DNA of 64,000 bases from Nicotiana tabacum (lineage: Eukaryota > Streptophyta > Magnoliopsida > Solanales > Solanaceae). This document shows positions 1-13,169 of this stretch, piece by piece (the stretch's first letter is position 1; each line of letters begins with the position of its first letter). The stretch spans positions 191,290,103 through 191,354,102 of the forward strand of contig NC_134101.1 of NCBI RefSeq assembly GCF_000715075.1. Direction: 5' to 3'. Under the pieces are notes generated by a model. It was not told where the DNA came from. It made no database searches and was given only the letters and a program-made list of their open reading frames with translations. A program made the position numbers and the translations under genes.

Positions 1-2150
1 TGACCTTCAATTCGAACACAACTGCAACCTTGTACATACAAACCTTAGTCGCACATGTCGCACCACATCCATCATGCCATAATATGAAAACACGATAACC
101 CCATTATCAATTCAGAATCACAAGTAGGATAGTCACCCCATCAGTAGAAAGTATTCCACTTGACCCCATCCAGGAGAAAAATTCACATCACTCAACATAC
201 TCCTCATGCCTGTCGAAATCATTTGTCCCAAGCCGTGGTCGAAATCATTGAGAACTCTTTGAAACCCATTAGCACAAACCAAGCTATTAGAACTGAATCC
301 ATCTAACTTAACCGAGTCACGCAGGTCGCTAAGCCCAAGAGTATTGCCACAAAACACCTGTAAAGTCTTACTATGCCAAAGGAACCGATCGCTTCTATTA
401 CTATGCTGATCCAACCTACTACCAAGCTGACATATTTCTTCGATTCCCCTCTCAACTTGCCTTCAAGCTAACACTTCTTCTTTTCATTACACTACAATCC
501 TTAACCCAAAGCTCACCACAAGATATCCTAGCATGAAACCACGTCGTCTTAAGGCTCATACGCTATTATATTCTCTCTTAAGAACCCTATAGTACTGTAA
601 CCGAGATATCCACTCTAAAGAGACCTTCTGTGAATCTAAAGCTATTTTTTTAACCTCTCTGATACTAAAATGTAGAATCGCTAATGTTACAGACCAACCG
701 ATGCAACTCTCAAACCAACCGATGCAACTCTCAGATCTTAGCCACATACAAAATGCGGGAAATTCTCAAGTACCACATATGAATCTTGAACTCATTAGAA
801 CTTTCCTGAGAGTCATCCACTCTGCTTTAATCTCCAATGCACCGCCAATACGAGCTGAATGACTTGTGCTCCATCAACACACAAATACCTAAGGAAGTAA
901 GCTCACCTTTAAGAAACTGAGTGAGTCCCTTCTCCTTGCACATTATATCCACCACAAACAACAAACCCGAATCACTCCATGATTTCTATATGTCCATAAA
1001 GTATAACACAACATCCAGAAAATTTTCCTTCCCCGCACTAACCTCGAAGCCATCCCCCTTCAAGTCATAACTAATCCACAAATATGCCTCAGACCAAAAC
1101 TAACATAACACATGATTATGCAACCTGATCGTTGATAAAAGTCTCCCTCACTTGGCTCGAAGCCATATAATATAACACTCGATAACACACAATACCCTTA
1201 CTCCATAGCTACAACAATCTCGTACTGCAATTCAACTAAATGGTTCATACGCTCTTGTAGATCTAATCATAAAATACCTCAAATCATCTTCTAAAAGCAT
1301 ATCCATCCTCATGTTAGTCGTGCGTACTTTCTCAAGTGATCCGAACTCAAATTTGCAGCATATAGACATCCCGTTGGTATAAAGGAAACCCTTCAAAGAA
1401 ACATCATAGGGATCACACAACCTCATAACATCCCTAGGAGATAACACTTGCTCAGCCTCAAACTAGCATTTCTCTATGCCTTATCATAGTCACACCCACT
1501 ATGCAATCGCTAAATCCCCCAAAGTCTGAACTCGTCAACAAGACATAAGAATCTACTTTATTCCACAAATGAACAACTGAAAGATCCCTAACATAATCAT
1601 AACTCAAGATTGTATAGCACATCAAGAAAGAAATCGAGCATCCATAGTCCTTTCACATCCCAAGCAAAATCCTCCTCGTCATATCCAAACCATCTAAGCA
1701 CATTCCGCAGTCACATAATACTCATTATATGGCCATCCAACCACTCTCTGCGCCATCAATCCCACTCCTAGAGACACTGCCAGACATATAGTCCAAAATC
1801 ACATACTCACACAACTGAAACTACCGAGCCCAAGTTGCGGTCTGAACCTAGCCTCAAGTCCTCTAGACTGGCCCAACTTCACAATACTGAGAGCACATCT
1901 CGCACCTCTTCTATGATATCACAAGTCGTTGATACATAGTTGATACCAAGTTCTCAACATAATATACGAGTGGATGGAAGGAAATCAAAGATATACGCTT
2001 CAAACTGAATTGAAGCCACACAATAAGAAAGGAAGATGAGAAGTTTCCTAGATGCCCTATAGCCTCTCGAATATGGTTATGGACGTCATCATACCGATCC
2101 ACAAAACTCTACTAGACACTTTCTCATGATTCGTAGAACCTATGAACCTA
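1..2150 (-). mobile_element. 5' leader / internal region of a long-LTR gypsy element, partial (runs off window)
   Basis: On the minus strand this stretch lies directly downstream of a primer binding site and an LTR, so it is the beginning of the internal region of a retrotransposon whose remainder lies left of the window. No reading frame longer than about 90 codons occurs, and none resembles Gag or Pol. It is therefore either a long untranslated leader or badly decayed gag. From memory, similar text after the primer site is common in Solanaceae Tekay/Del-like elements, but I could not search. The family is inferred from LTR length and primer type, not from coding domains. Confidence 0.6.
693..734. 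repeat. 21-bp tandem duplication
   Basis: The 21 bases at 693-713 are repeated almost exactly at 714-734; the core ACCAACCGATGCAACTCTCA occurs twice back to back. It is a small local duplication inside the decayed leader and suggests slippage. No function is visible. Confidence 0.8.
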
Positions 2151-2164
2151 AAGCTCTGATATCA
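2151..2164 (-). promoter_or_regulatory. Primer binding site, initiator Met-tRNA type
   Basis: Read on the minus strand the site is TGATATCAGAGCTT. It matches the usual plant initiator-tRNA-Met primer site (TGGTATCAGAGC) with one mismatch, and lies three bases from the LTR end. It primes minus-strand DNA synthesis in Copia and several gypsy lineages. Its place left of the LTR fixes the element as minus-strand. Confidence 0.8.
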
Positions 2165-2167
2165 ACT

Positions 2168-5038
2168 TGTCACGACCCAAATCCACCTAGTTGTGATAGA
2201 AGCAAGCCCAACCCGCTAGGTAAGCCGGCACAACTCTATTGAAATAATAAATAAATGAAATAACAAAAATTTTCATATAATAACCCAAGGATTGACAGTA
2301 CAAATCATGAGCCACTAAGACTTAGATTTACAAATGCTCGTAAGGAAATAAATACAAAATTTGTTTGGAATATACATAAATATATTACAAATCTAAAGCT
2401 ACCAAATACAAGTGGTAGCTATATCAGGAAAGCAGGTACATCTTTAATGCCAGCTTCTGCCATCCACAACAACTCAGCTCCAAGATCTGCAGGCAAGGTG
2501 AAAAAGTGTAGTATGAGTACAATCGACCCCATGTACTCAGCAAGTATCATAAATAACCTTGGCAAAGTAATAGAAGCAACAATTATAAATTATACTAGCA
2601 AATCATATGTACAGTTCATAAATTTAACACGTACAGAACATCAATATGATTAAATTATGAATCACAGATAAAACCATCTTGGTACACACTATAGCTTAAT
2701 GTACTATGCTCAGTCAATAATCCAACATATAAAGAGGATATGCAGATAAATCAGGTAAACAACCAAGGAAATTACAAGTAAAGATAAAATGCAACAACCA
2801 AATCAAACACTGACCAGCCTTTACTCAAAATTTCCATAACCGAACCAAACCACTGATCAACTTTTTCCAAAGTCCACATCAACCAGAAACCCATCGATTC
2901 CTTACAATTCGTGTGTACACCGTCAAGAAGGCACATGAGAGAGTGACCCTAGGGTGATGGATCCATATCCACACCTTTCACGACGTAGTCACGTGCAATC
3001 CGCTTAGCATAATCATAGGCACAATATCATATTCCGCCCGGTATGGTCACAGGCTCAATATCACAATCCCCCCGACGTGGTCACAGACTCAATATCACAA
3101 TCTGCCCGATTTGGTCACGTGCTACCAGTCGAATCCATATCACACAGAAAGCAGATATACAAGAATACATGTACATGATAAATGAACATCAAATTTCATA
3201 CTCATGGACTGATATAAGTGACATGCTAAGGTGTATGCATGTGCAAAGTACACTATCATAGCTCAAATCAGGCAAATACATCACAAAAGTTGCAATTATC
3301 AAGTTCAATCAGGAGATTAACCTCTATATAACCTCAAACATGACTCAAACAACTCATAACAAGGGGTATAAATATAAGAACCATCACAACATGAAGCTTG
3401 TCAATCAATCCAAGGCATCTCATAGCCTAAACACTACCTAGAGCATGAAAAATACCCCGTGCATGCATATGGGCACAACCCTACACATGTGTGCCACACA
3501 TTGCACATAGCTATTACAATTAACTCAGGAAACTAGTTCCTCGACCAAGTTTAGGTATGATACTTACCTCAAGTAAGACAATTCGATATTCTAAAAGTGT
3601 CATCCCTCACGAATCGATCTCCAAACGGTTCGATACTAGCCAAAAGAAACTCAAAAATATCAAATAATGCCATAGGAAATAAACCCAGACGATAAAGGTA
3701 GAATCTTTAATAAAATTCTCGAAGTCAACTAAAAGGTCAACCTGGCCCCGCACCGCAAAACCCGAAAAAATCACAATTCCAAAAACCCATTCGAATGTAA
3801 GTCCAACCATACTAGTTTCACTCAACTTCAACTCCGAGTTGATGTTCAAAACCTAATTATTCACTTTGGAAAAGCTTTTTACAAAACTCCCAATTTCTCG
3901 TTTAGATTCGCCAATAAAATACCAAAATCAAAGATGGAATCATGTAACATATTCAAATCTGAGTCATGAAAATTGCCTTAAGAATCGCCCAAATCCCAGC
4001 TCCTAATTTCAAAATGTGATAAAAACAACTCAACCCTTGAATAAATAAGATCTACCCAAGCAACTCCTCATATGTGGACCAAATCTCGCACCTGCGCACC
4101 TATATATTAAACCTCAACGTACCTGACCAAAACCACATCTGCGTAACTAAACCTGCATTTGCGACAACATAGAAGCGGAAACTCACCTCAAGCCTCAATC
4201 TCGCATATGCGATCAAACTTCCACAGATGCGACCTCGCATTATGATTCCTCAGCCGCAGAAACAGAAAACCTGACTATGCCACAACCTCGCAGAAGCAAC
4301 TCAAACCTAGCAGAATTGATTCCACATTTGCTCTCCAACATGCGCAGATGTGAAACACCAGAACCAGGCCTGCCTAAAAAATGAAAATGATTCGAAACTC
4401 ATCTGAGGCCACCGGGACCCTGTCCAATCACACCAACCAATCCCAAAACATAACATAAACCTAATTGAGGCCTCAAATCACACAAAATAACATCAAAACC
4501 GCGAATTGTCGATCAAGAGCCATCTTAGTGAGCTATTTCAAATTCCTAAATTCACGCCGAACACGTCTAAACAACTTGGAATCACCTAAAATTTTGCACA
4601 CAAGACACAAATAACATAATGAACCTATAAAAACTCCAGGAACAAAAATCAGAATCCAGTAACCCCGAAGTCAACACCCAGTCAAACCTATAAACTTTTC
4701 AACCCTTCAAATTGCCAACTTTTGTCCAATTAGAGCCAAACCCTTTTAGAAATACCCAAATTCAATTCTGGATATAGGTCTAAGTCCAAAATCACCATTT
4801 GGACCTAACCGAACCATCAAAACTCTGATCTGAAGTTAAATATGTAAAAGTCAAACTTGGTCAACTCTTCCAACTTAAAGCTTCTCGTATGAGAATCATT
4901 CTTCCAAATCAATACCGAATCACTCGAAAACCAAAATCAACAATACATACAAGTAATAATACACCAATTGAAGCTACTCAAGACTTTAAACCCCCGAACA
5001 GAATGCAAATGCTCAAAATAATCGATTGAGTTGTTACA
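2168..5038 (-). repeat. 5' LTR of a minus-strand long-LTR (Tekay/Del-like) gypsy element
   Basis: The LTR is 2,871 bp, bounded by TGTCACGACC at the left and GTTGTTACA at the right (TGT...ACA termini), with a primer site adjacent at the left. Read on the minus strand its first ~200 bases align by eye with the start of the solo LTR at 11692, so the two are diverged members of one superfamily. Bases 4080-4370 contain a cluster of CGCA...TGCG half-palindromes, also seen in the solo LTR near 12410-12710. The likely TSD copy is GATGC at 5039-5043; the partner lies outside the window. No coding capacity is visible. Confidence 0.8.
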
Positions 5039-6663
5039 GATGCTAAGAGCTTAAGATGGTTTTTGCCATGACTTTTAGGCTGAGGTTGTCCACATACTTG
5101 AACTAAGTTGTATACTTCTAGACAATGGAGCGATTATGAGAAGAACCACCATACTAGTAATTTGGAATGGATTGAAGAATTCTTATACGCATGATATGGT
5201 ATTGTTATTGAAATAGTGGATCATGATATGGTTTTTATTCAGGCGAACGATATTGAGTTAGAGATAACATGAGAGATTTAAGATGCTTAAGAGTATGATG
5301 GTAATATTTTGCATCACCTGAGAAGGGTGTGGGTTGTATAAGATATATTGCGAATGATGTTTACGGATTATTTGGCTAAGAGTTGCTTAACGCGTGTGAC
5401 TGGCAACTATTAAAATATAATTTTTTGTTGTTGAACATGGAAAAGGTGATAGGAGTATTTCTTACAAAATGAATGCATATATGGAATCACATTCATTATA
5501 AGCATATTAGAGATTAATAATGTGAAGATACTTGTATTCTTGAGGTTTAGAGATAAAATTTTCTAGAGGCAGAAATATGTCTTTTAACGTGGGCAGTGAT
5601 AGTGAGTTAATGACGACATAGTTGAGGTATACATCTAGTATGGGTAACTTGAGGAAATTGATACTTGATAAGACACATGATCTGTCTTATGCAAAGTGGT
5701 TAGAATATGCCTAAGTGTAATAGAAATATATTTTACGGAGTTTGTTCAGGAAGTATGGTTCAAGAGGTTGTATGCATTATTTCTTTGTGTTGGAACGATG
5801 AACAAGTAAGGTGAGGACTTCGGAGACTTACATATGAGAGTATACGGTGCATTCGAGTTCCATGAGTTGTAGCAGATCATGTGTAAATTGTGTAGTTGGA
5901 TAAACATGAAGGAAAAATACAAGATGTTACTTCTCAGTATTTGAGATGATACTAATCAAGATATCAACAGTTAAGACTGAATGGTTAGAAACTTACTTGG
6001 ATATCTATGAGTGAAAGTTATAATGGGTCAGTTTGGAATTTGGCAAGAATTATTACCTATTACGGAAAAATTTTATATCAGTGGGTGTCTATGGGCAGGC
6101 TTATTGAGAATGTGTATTTTACGGCGGATCGGATTTTCTTACATGTGCAACATTTACTATGGATATATCACCTCGAATGATTTTATGCTACTTAGAAGGT
6201 TATATATTGCATGAGTTGTTATGTCAAGTGGATTGAGTGCACGGGCAGAGTGGAGTTGGTTTGCTTATCCATTACGTGGAAGACAGTTTCAGCAGGGTGT
6301 ATAGTTGCTTATAAACTTATTGAGAAGGAATACCATAGACTTTGGGAGTTACTAGTGATAAGTTGCTTTTTTGACAGATTTATCATATTTAGGTTATTGC
6401 TTGTATAGTGTACGAACTATGTCGTTTGAGGTTTCATGTGGAATTTGTGTGACTAGTTAGTCGAACAACTTATACTGGATGAGACAAAGTTAATGGACCT
6501 AAAATTTGCGCAATTAGATTTGGATAAGGTATGTTTGGAAGAAAAATGCTATTAGGTATCTCAAAACATGCAACGATTCTTACTGGATGAAAGAAGTCCA
6601 TGACTTATAGATATGATTGGTAGTTATAAATTTCTACAGATTTTTTCATCGTTAGCAGTATTG
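5039..6663 (+). mobile_element. Decayed internal sequence of a plus-strand gypsy element
   Basis: This 1.6 kb has no significant reading frame; the longest plus-strand frames (6011-6214, 6211-6408) show no retroviral motif. It is interpreted as internal sequence of the same plus-strand element whose polypurine tract and 3' LTR start at 8947, because 6664-8536 looks like an LTR inserted between the two parts. That continuity is inference. Alternatively it is an unrelated old repeat or host intergenic DNA. Confidence 0.4.
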
Positions 6664-8536
6664 TTGTAACACCTGAAACCTAAATGAAGCTTGGTAAGTG
6701 TGGTTTCTAGCATGGAAAGTCAATTGACGACGCGTGTGAAGGCAAAGAGGATTACACGTTGCAACAAGCTTGTGCCAGCTAACCCACCCAGTGTTGTAAC
6801 TGGGGCAACGCGACCCATTTTGCATGAGAACCTGTCGGAGATTCCTTTGATTTGGTACATACATATAATGGTAATGAGGCTTATTTTCTTTCATATTTTT
6901 GAGGAGTACCACTCACTATAAATAACCAAAAAAGATCTAACATCTCCTTTGATGTTCTAAATAGTCTAGCCTAAATTAGAAGACGGTTCTATTAGGATTT
7001 AGCTTGAAGATACCTAGAGTCGTTGTTGCAATATCTATCATCTGGTGGGATTGATTCTGAAGATTTCTTAGAGGCAAAGTTAACTACCATAGAAGTATAG
7101 TTAGATCTTCAACAAGGTGTGTGGGGCAATTTTCTTTCTTCACGTGAGTTAGTGTAAGTCTATCCTTCCTTCTAAATGATTTCTGCACTATAAGGTTTGG
7201 TAGTTCAAATCCCATCTGAATGATGTTGTTATGTCCTTGTACATTCTTGCTAGTAGCATTTCTGGCAAAGTCTAAAATATTCCTAGTTGGTGTTTTGTGG
7301 CCAGACAGTATTGTTCATCCTTAGTCTAACCATGATATCTCTTGAAGTTGATTTTGCATTTCACTTATATGTATATGTATTTATTCTACTTTACCGATCA
7401 GTCCTATAGATGGTCGGGTATGGCACCTATCATCAGTCGAGTACGATGTAAAATACTGTCGAGACTTTGTGTGGCCGGGGACAATCGAGCTCTTTATGAG
7501 GCCGGTTATGGAACAATGTAAGATAAGACACTACCGAGCCCTTGTGCCGGGTACAACCAAGCTCTCTATGAGACCGGGTATGGACAATGTAAGATAAGAT
7601 ACTACCAAGCCCTTGTGTGGCTGGGTACGATCAAGCTCTCTATAAGGCCGGGTATGGAACAATGTAAGATAAGATACTACGAAGCCCTTGTGTTGTCGAG
7701 TACGATCGAGCTCTCTATGAGTCCGGGTATGGAATAATGTAAGTTAAGGCACTAACAAGCCCTCATGTGGATGGGTATGACCGAGTCCTCTGCGAGGCCG
7801 GGTGCGGTATGAAGCATATACCCAAAGAGGGGCTAAATAATAATATTATATATGTAATAAGTAATGCATAAGTTCCATGAGTATCTTAATCTTTTCCCGT
7901 AATTCATGTGCCTTAAGTTTGATGGTTCTATATTTTATGCCCCTGGTGGCTTGTCCTTGGTAATCGGGTTATAATCAAGTACTCATATATTAAAACATTG
8001 ATTTTAAATGCTTTTCTTTGTCTTACATACTCATTACATTTTTTGTACTGACACCCTTTTCTTTGGGGTGCTATGTTCACGCCCACAGGTGTAGGTGCAT
8101 ATAGACCTGGTAACGTCCCTCCCCAGATAGGGTGTTATTCCAGCTGATTGGTTGTTGCTATCCACTTCTTCGGAGTAGGAGTTCAAAAACCAATAGATAC
8201 TGAAGCAGATATTTTAAACATTTTGGGTATGGTCGGCCCTTATCCCGACTGAGTCATGTAAATTTGTACTGCTTTTCGTACTCTTAGAGGTTTGCAGACT
8301 AGAGTTTGGGTGTATGTAAAAGGATGGGTTATAACCTTGTTGGGTACAGTTATGAATATACATAAAATGTGATATTTCTTTTTCTAATCAGTTATTCACA
8401 TGTTAGTCCTGGTCTTATTACTTGGAGGCCTTAATGGCCCGATTCAATGAATAAAAAAATGTAAGAACATATGTCGGTTCGCACGGGTCTTCGGACATCA
8501 AGTACTAGTCACACCTCCCAAGCTTGGGGTATGAAA
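6664..8536 (+). repeat. Probable old solo LTR (about 1.9 kb) with internal tandem repeats
   Basis: The segment begins TGTAACACC, a common Solanaceae gypsy LTR start, and ends near GGGGTATGAAA, which looks like a decayed form of a GGGTGTGACA-type end. Candidate flanking repeats are TATTG (6659-6663) and ATTG at about 8537-8540, so the target duplication is only approximate. No primer site or polypurine tract adjoins either end, hence solo LTR. It contains a five-unit tandem array (7445-7811) and a 3' part around 8040-8300 typical of long-LTR gypsy elements. Boundaries are uncertain by several bases. Confidence 0.55.
7445..7811 (+). repeat. Tandem array, five copies of a 70-75 bp unit
   Basis: Units begin near 7445, 7515, 7586, 7661 and 7736, giving periods of 70, 71, 75 and 75 bp. 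Each carries the sub-motifs AATGTAAGATAAG, GAGCCCTTGTG and GCTCTCTATGAG followed by GGCCGGGTATGG, with scattered substitutions. The array lies inside the probable LTR at 6664-8536. Such arrays are known inside plant gypsy LTRs; no coding role is evident. Confidence 0.85.
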
Positions 8537-8946
8537 ATTGTGAAGGATTTGAACAAAGATATATTTGAGTTAGGGTATTTTGACCGATACTAAGTTTGGC
8601 AACAAGCAGTTATCGTGACTAATGGGTATGACTAATAGATATAAAGGATGTGGGGCATATCATGTGGTTGCATCTTGGATGTTTATTTATAATTTGATAC
8701 AGGTTGCTGATATTGATAAATGAAAATATACAAGAATCAAATCTTGGAGGAAGATCCAAATGTTGAAGTTGGGTTTAAAGGCTTATAAACTAAGGTTAAA
8801 GGAGAAATCTTTAGTCAATATGCGTTAATAGATTATCATGGATGGAGGTAACATGAGATCATCAGTGAAAATTTGTATGATGAGTTTATATATCTATTTG
8901 ACAATTTGTAAATAATTGTGGCATGTTCAAAGACGAACGTATGCTT
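8537..8946 (+). mobile_element. 3' end of internal region, plus-strand gypsy element (non-coding remnant)
   Basis: This is the stretch immediately before a polypurine tract and LTR start. It shows no open frame or recognisable integrase tail. It probably joins 5039-6663 as one interrupted, decayed internal region. Nothing else is seen in it. Confidence 0.45.
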
Positions 8947-8960
8947 AAGTCGGGGAAGAA
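8947..8960 (+). promoter_or_regulatory. Polypurine tract of plus-strand gypsy element
   Basis: The sequence AAGTCGGGGAAGAA immediately precedes the LTR start. It is a decayed version of the AAGAGGGGGAGAA-like tract that typically precedes TGTAAC in Solanaceae gypsy elements. It primes plus-strand DNA synthesis and marks the 3' LTR. Confidence 0.65.
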
Positions 8961-11686
8961 CGTAATGGCCAAACATTTTGTTTTGAGTTTTAGCATCTTA
9001 TTCTATGATTTGATACCTTGATTAGGTTCATATGATGAATTATTACTTGCGAATTTGGTTGGTTTTGGTTCCAAGAGGTTCGATAATGATCTGGAATACT
9101 TAATTTATAATCAAAGGCTTAAAGTTGGAATTAGTGATTTAAAAGTTCCGATAGGTTTGTATTATGATGTTGGACTGATACATATGTTTAGATTGGGTCG
9201 TGGGTTGACCTAAAGTCAACGCTTTATATTGAAAGTTGTCAATTTGAAGAATTTAGAGTTCACAAATTTTACCTGGGATTTGCTTGTGTGTTATTTCATT
9301 TTATTTTGTGCTTTGAACCTTTGTATATGCCCATATAGGTTATTTAGATTTAATATAATGGTTTATAGGTGAACCAAAGGGTTTAGGAGTGATTTGGATT
9401 TATCTTATAAAATTAAAACTTGAAGAATTTGAGTTCTGTTGGTTATGATCTTCATTCTTATTTATGATGTTTTCGGATGTATTTTGAGTCCTTGGACAAG
9501 TTTTTACAAGGTATACAGACTGGTTGGGATGCTGGATGGTGTCCTGAAGGGGGTAGGGGTGAGGTGAGTTTCAAAATGTTTAGAAGAAAAGTGCAGCTAT
9601 TGGGAGGATTTCTGGTTTGGGCATCCAGGTCACCGTCTGGCGGTGCCTGTGGCACTAGAATTTGCTGGGCCAAAAAGGAGCCAACGTCCAGGTCACCATT
9701 TGGCGATGCCTGTGGCACTAGAATCTGCTATATAGAGGGACGAACTTCATACTTTTCCATTTTATTTTCCGACCATTTTGGAGACTTAGGGGCTCGACTT
9801 TATATGGTTCTGACCTAGAATACTATCAACAAGATTGAGGTAAGTGATTTTAACCTAATTTATGGTTTATACATGACTCTATTACTAGATTTAACACCAA
9901 AACATATGATTAAATAATAGAAATTAGAATTTTTATCCATAAGTTTAAAAGTGTATTTTAACTTTTTAAGTATCGATTTGGACTCAAATTTGGAAATCAA
10001 TTATATATTTGGACTCGTGAGATTATAGATTAATAATGGGATTCGACATTGGACTCGAGTTGACATGTGAGCCCGAATTGAATTTTGTTGACTTTTGAGA
10101 TTTGATTAAAGATTAAAGTTTTATCGTCTAGAGTTAGTTTTATAGTTTTATTTGTCCTTGTTGATTATTATTGGGGCTAGACAGCGCTCGTTTAATGGAT
10201 TTGGAGCTAGAAACGGATATTTTGAAGAACAAAGCTAGCAGGATAAGGTAAGTATGTTGCTTAACATCGACTTGAGAGAACTTTTCCTAAAATAGAATTA
10301 TGCGCTACATGTTGCATGTTTGGAGGTAATGTATATGCAAGGTGACGATCGTATATGCATGCACTAAGGTTATACCATGCTTGGAATAGATTTTAGGCTT
10401 CTTTATGCCTTGGTTGGATATATGTTCTTCCTGTGATATGCTTTATTTGTTTGTATGACTACTTGAGCATATTCATGCTAGAGATCATATTTAAATTTTT
10501 AATTATTTATTTGGACATTATAGGACTTTTTATATATTGTATTACATATTGTGATTGTAGTCATACATGTGCATATGCATACATTCTTGCATGTTTATTT
10601 CTCGGTCCATATGCATCACATATATTTATCTTTTTTGTTTCATATGCAAACAACGCTCCATATGATTCTCTAATATGGACTGAGTGTCATAATGGTTATG
10701 CCATACGATTGATATTATTATGGCATGATGGTTTCTGTTGTGCGGTTGATATTATTATAGTACGATAGTTTATGCCATGGGAGTGTATCATTATAGCACG
10801 ATAATTTATTCCATGTAGTTGTTATGATTATAGCATAATGGTACATTTCGTGCAATTAATGACTGATTCATGAGATATTGATGATCGATCATGGAGCTAT
10901 AATGCTTGGGCGTATGGATTGAATCTATCCCTCCAATGTCACGTGATAACCTATGCTACATTGGACTGTGTGTGCATAATTTAACACATGGAGTGTCAGT
11001 GTATTGAGAGAGCCAATTATTATAAAGTTTGACTCTTTATCATACATTGACACCTAGACTCATGGAGAAATACTCATGCATATCATCTGTATGTGCACAT
11101 TCATGCATTTTACACATGCATGGGACTTGATTATGAATTTTTGGACACTTAGAGGTTGTCAGTGATGTAATGGTTGAGTCTTCATCATACATTGACATTT
11201 CGGACTTATGTAGCGGCATTCATATAACTGCTATTTGGGAAGTGATGTGATGTTAAGTCTTTATCATGCATAGACTAAATACCTTCATGTAGAATTATTT
11301 GAGCTATTCGAGTATCTCCTTATGTGCGAATTGGTGCATTTGTATATGCTTCTAGTCTAGTTATTTGAAAAGGCGCTCTTAGTATCTACATCTTTGATTG
11401 TGCACCTTGTTATTGATATTCATATTCCTTGGTTGTTTCTTTGTTATTTTATATGCTTATGAGCTGGACAAGTTACATAAGTGGAGTATCTTTGACTGAA
11501 ACCTCGACACTTATTCATTGAGGTTAGTTTTGATGCTTACTAAGTACATGAGGTTGGTTGTGCTCAAACTACATTTCTGCGCACCTAGCATGCAGATTTT
11601 GGAGTTAAGATATTACAGAAGTCAAGGACTAGCATTGAAGATGTACCAATGTTCCAATTGCAAGCTACCATTTTGTACATGGCAGT

Positions 11687-11691
11687 TTAAG
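11687..11691. repeat. Target-site duplication TTAAG (left copy)
   Basis: TTAAG precedes the solo LTR start at 11692, and an identical TTAAG follows its end at 63341-63345. Five-base duplications are the signature of LTR-element integrase. This pair proves that the sequences 51.6 kb apart were once adjacent. Confidence 0.9.
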
Positions 11692-13164
11692 TGTAACGAT
11701 CCGATCGGTCATTTTGAGAATTAGAATCCCGTTTGGCGGCTTAAGATCTCGAGTAGCTTCATATTATGTGTTATGACTTACGTGTGTGGTCGAGTTTGGT
11801 TTTCGGATGACTTGGGATCAATTTGGAAGAATAATTCTTATTTTAGAAGCTTAACCGGAAGGAGTTAACCGAAGTTTGAATTTTGTGTAGACGACTCCGA
11901 AATGGCAATTTGATGATGCCAATAGCTTCGTATGGTAATTTTGGACTTAGGCGACCATCTGAATTTAGATTTGGAGGTCTGTAGGATAATTTGGAGCATT
12001 TCAGCAAATATTGGAAAGTTAAAGTTTTGGAAGATTGAGAGGTTTGGCCGGGAGTTGACTTTGGTAATATCGAGGTTGGAATGCAATTCTAAGAGTTTGA
12101 TTAGCCTCGTTACATCATTTGGAACTTGCATGCAAAATTTGACGTCATTCTGGGTTGATTTGATATGTTTCGGCACGAGTTTTGGAAGTTGGAAGATTTG
12201 AAAATTTTCATAAGTTCGATTTGAGGTGTAATTCGTAATTTTGACATTGTTTGATGTAATTTAAGGCGTCGTCTAAGTTCTTATCATGTTTTAGGACGTG
12301 TTAGTATATTTTGTTGAGGCACTGGAGGCCTCGGGTGGATTTCAGATGGTTAACGGACCGAATTTTTGGACTTAAGAAATACTGAGGGTTCTGGACTAGT
12401 GTCATTGCACCTGGGATGGATTTGATTGCATGTGCAAGACCGCATAGGCGAGGAATTGATCGCAGAAGCAAAGAGGAAGGACTAGGCAGTGGTCATAGGT
12501 GCGAAGTATTTTCTGCACCTGCGTGATAGCGGATGCAAAGATGAAGACACAGAAGCGGAAGCTGGGTGTGTGCTCGCAAAAGAGAGAATTCTTGCGCACC
12601 TGCGACATCGCAGATGCGGTGCTTGGGAATGCAGAAGCGAAGGCAGCATAGAAGCAAAATGGTTGATCGCAAAAGCGAGCTTGCAGGTGCGCAAATTACC
12701 GCATGTGCGTTTCTGGGCAGAAAGGTTATAAGTCAAGAGTTTGGCCATTTTCTTCATATTTTGAGTTATAAACCTTGGATTTGGGTGATTTTATAGGGGT
12801 TCTTCACGTGTTTGATTTGGGTAAGTGTTCTTCATCCGAAATTGATTATATTTCATTATTCTATAATTGTTGTTATCATTAAATTAGTGAATTGAATGAA
12901 AGAAAAATGTGAAATTTTGTAAAATCTTTCAAAAATGTAATGAGGATTTGAAGGGTGATTCGATATTAGAATTTGATAAATTTAGTATAGTTGGACTCAT
13001 ATCGGAATGAGTGTTTGTGTTTTGTGAATTTTATAAGGTTCTCGGGTGAGGGCCCGGGAGGTTGACTTTTGGGTTGATTTTTAGTTATAATTAAATATCG
13101 AAGCTTTATTATTCGGAATTGTTTCCTATGAGTTTTATTTATGATTTGAAATTATTTTGGCTAG

Positions 13165-13169
13165 ATTTG
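13165..13169. repeat. Target-site duplication ATTTG of the Athila element (left copy)
   Basis: ATTTG at 13165-13169 is matched exactly by ATTTG at 61041-61045, directly outside the two Athila LTRs. Confidence 0.92.

Noticed and set aside
7445..7811. Possible centromeric satellite
   Set aside because: Only five units, confined to an LTR; too short to call a satellite without genome-wide data.
9458..9818. Opposing frames of 86 and 113 codons
   Set aside because: They sit in old LTR sequence with a short internal duplication (GTCCAGGTCACC); no start context, domain or homolog is recognisable.
12402..12796. Cluster of four overlapping frames on both strands
   Set aside because: Produced by a locally GC-rich, stop-poor palindrome cluster in the solo LTR; no domain is seen in any frame.
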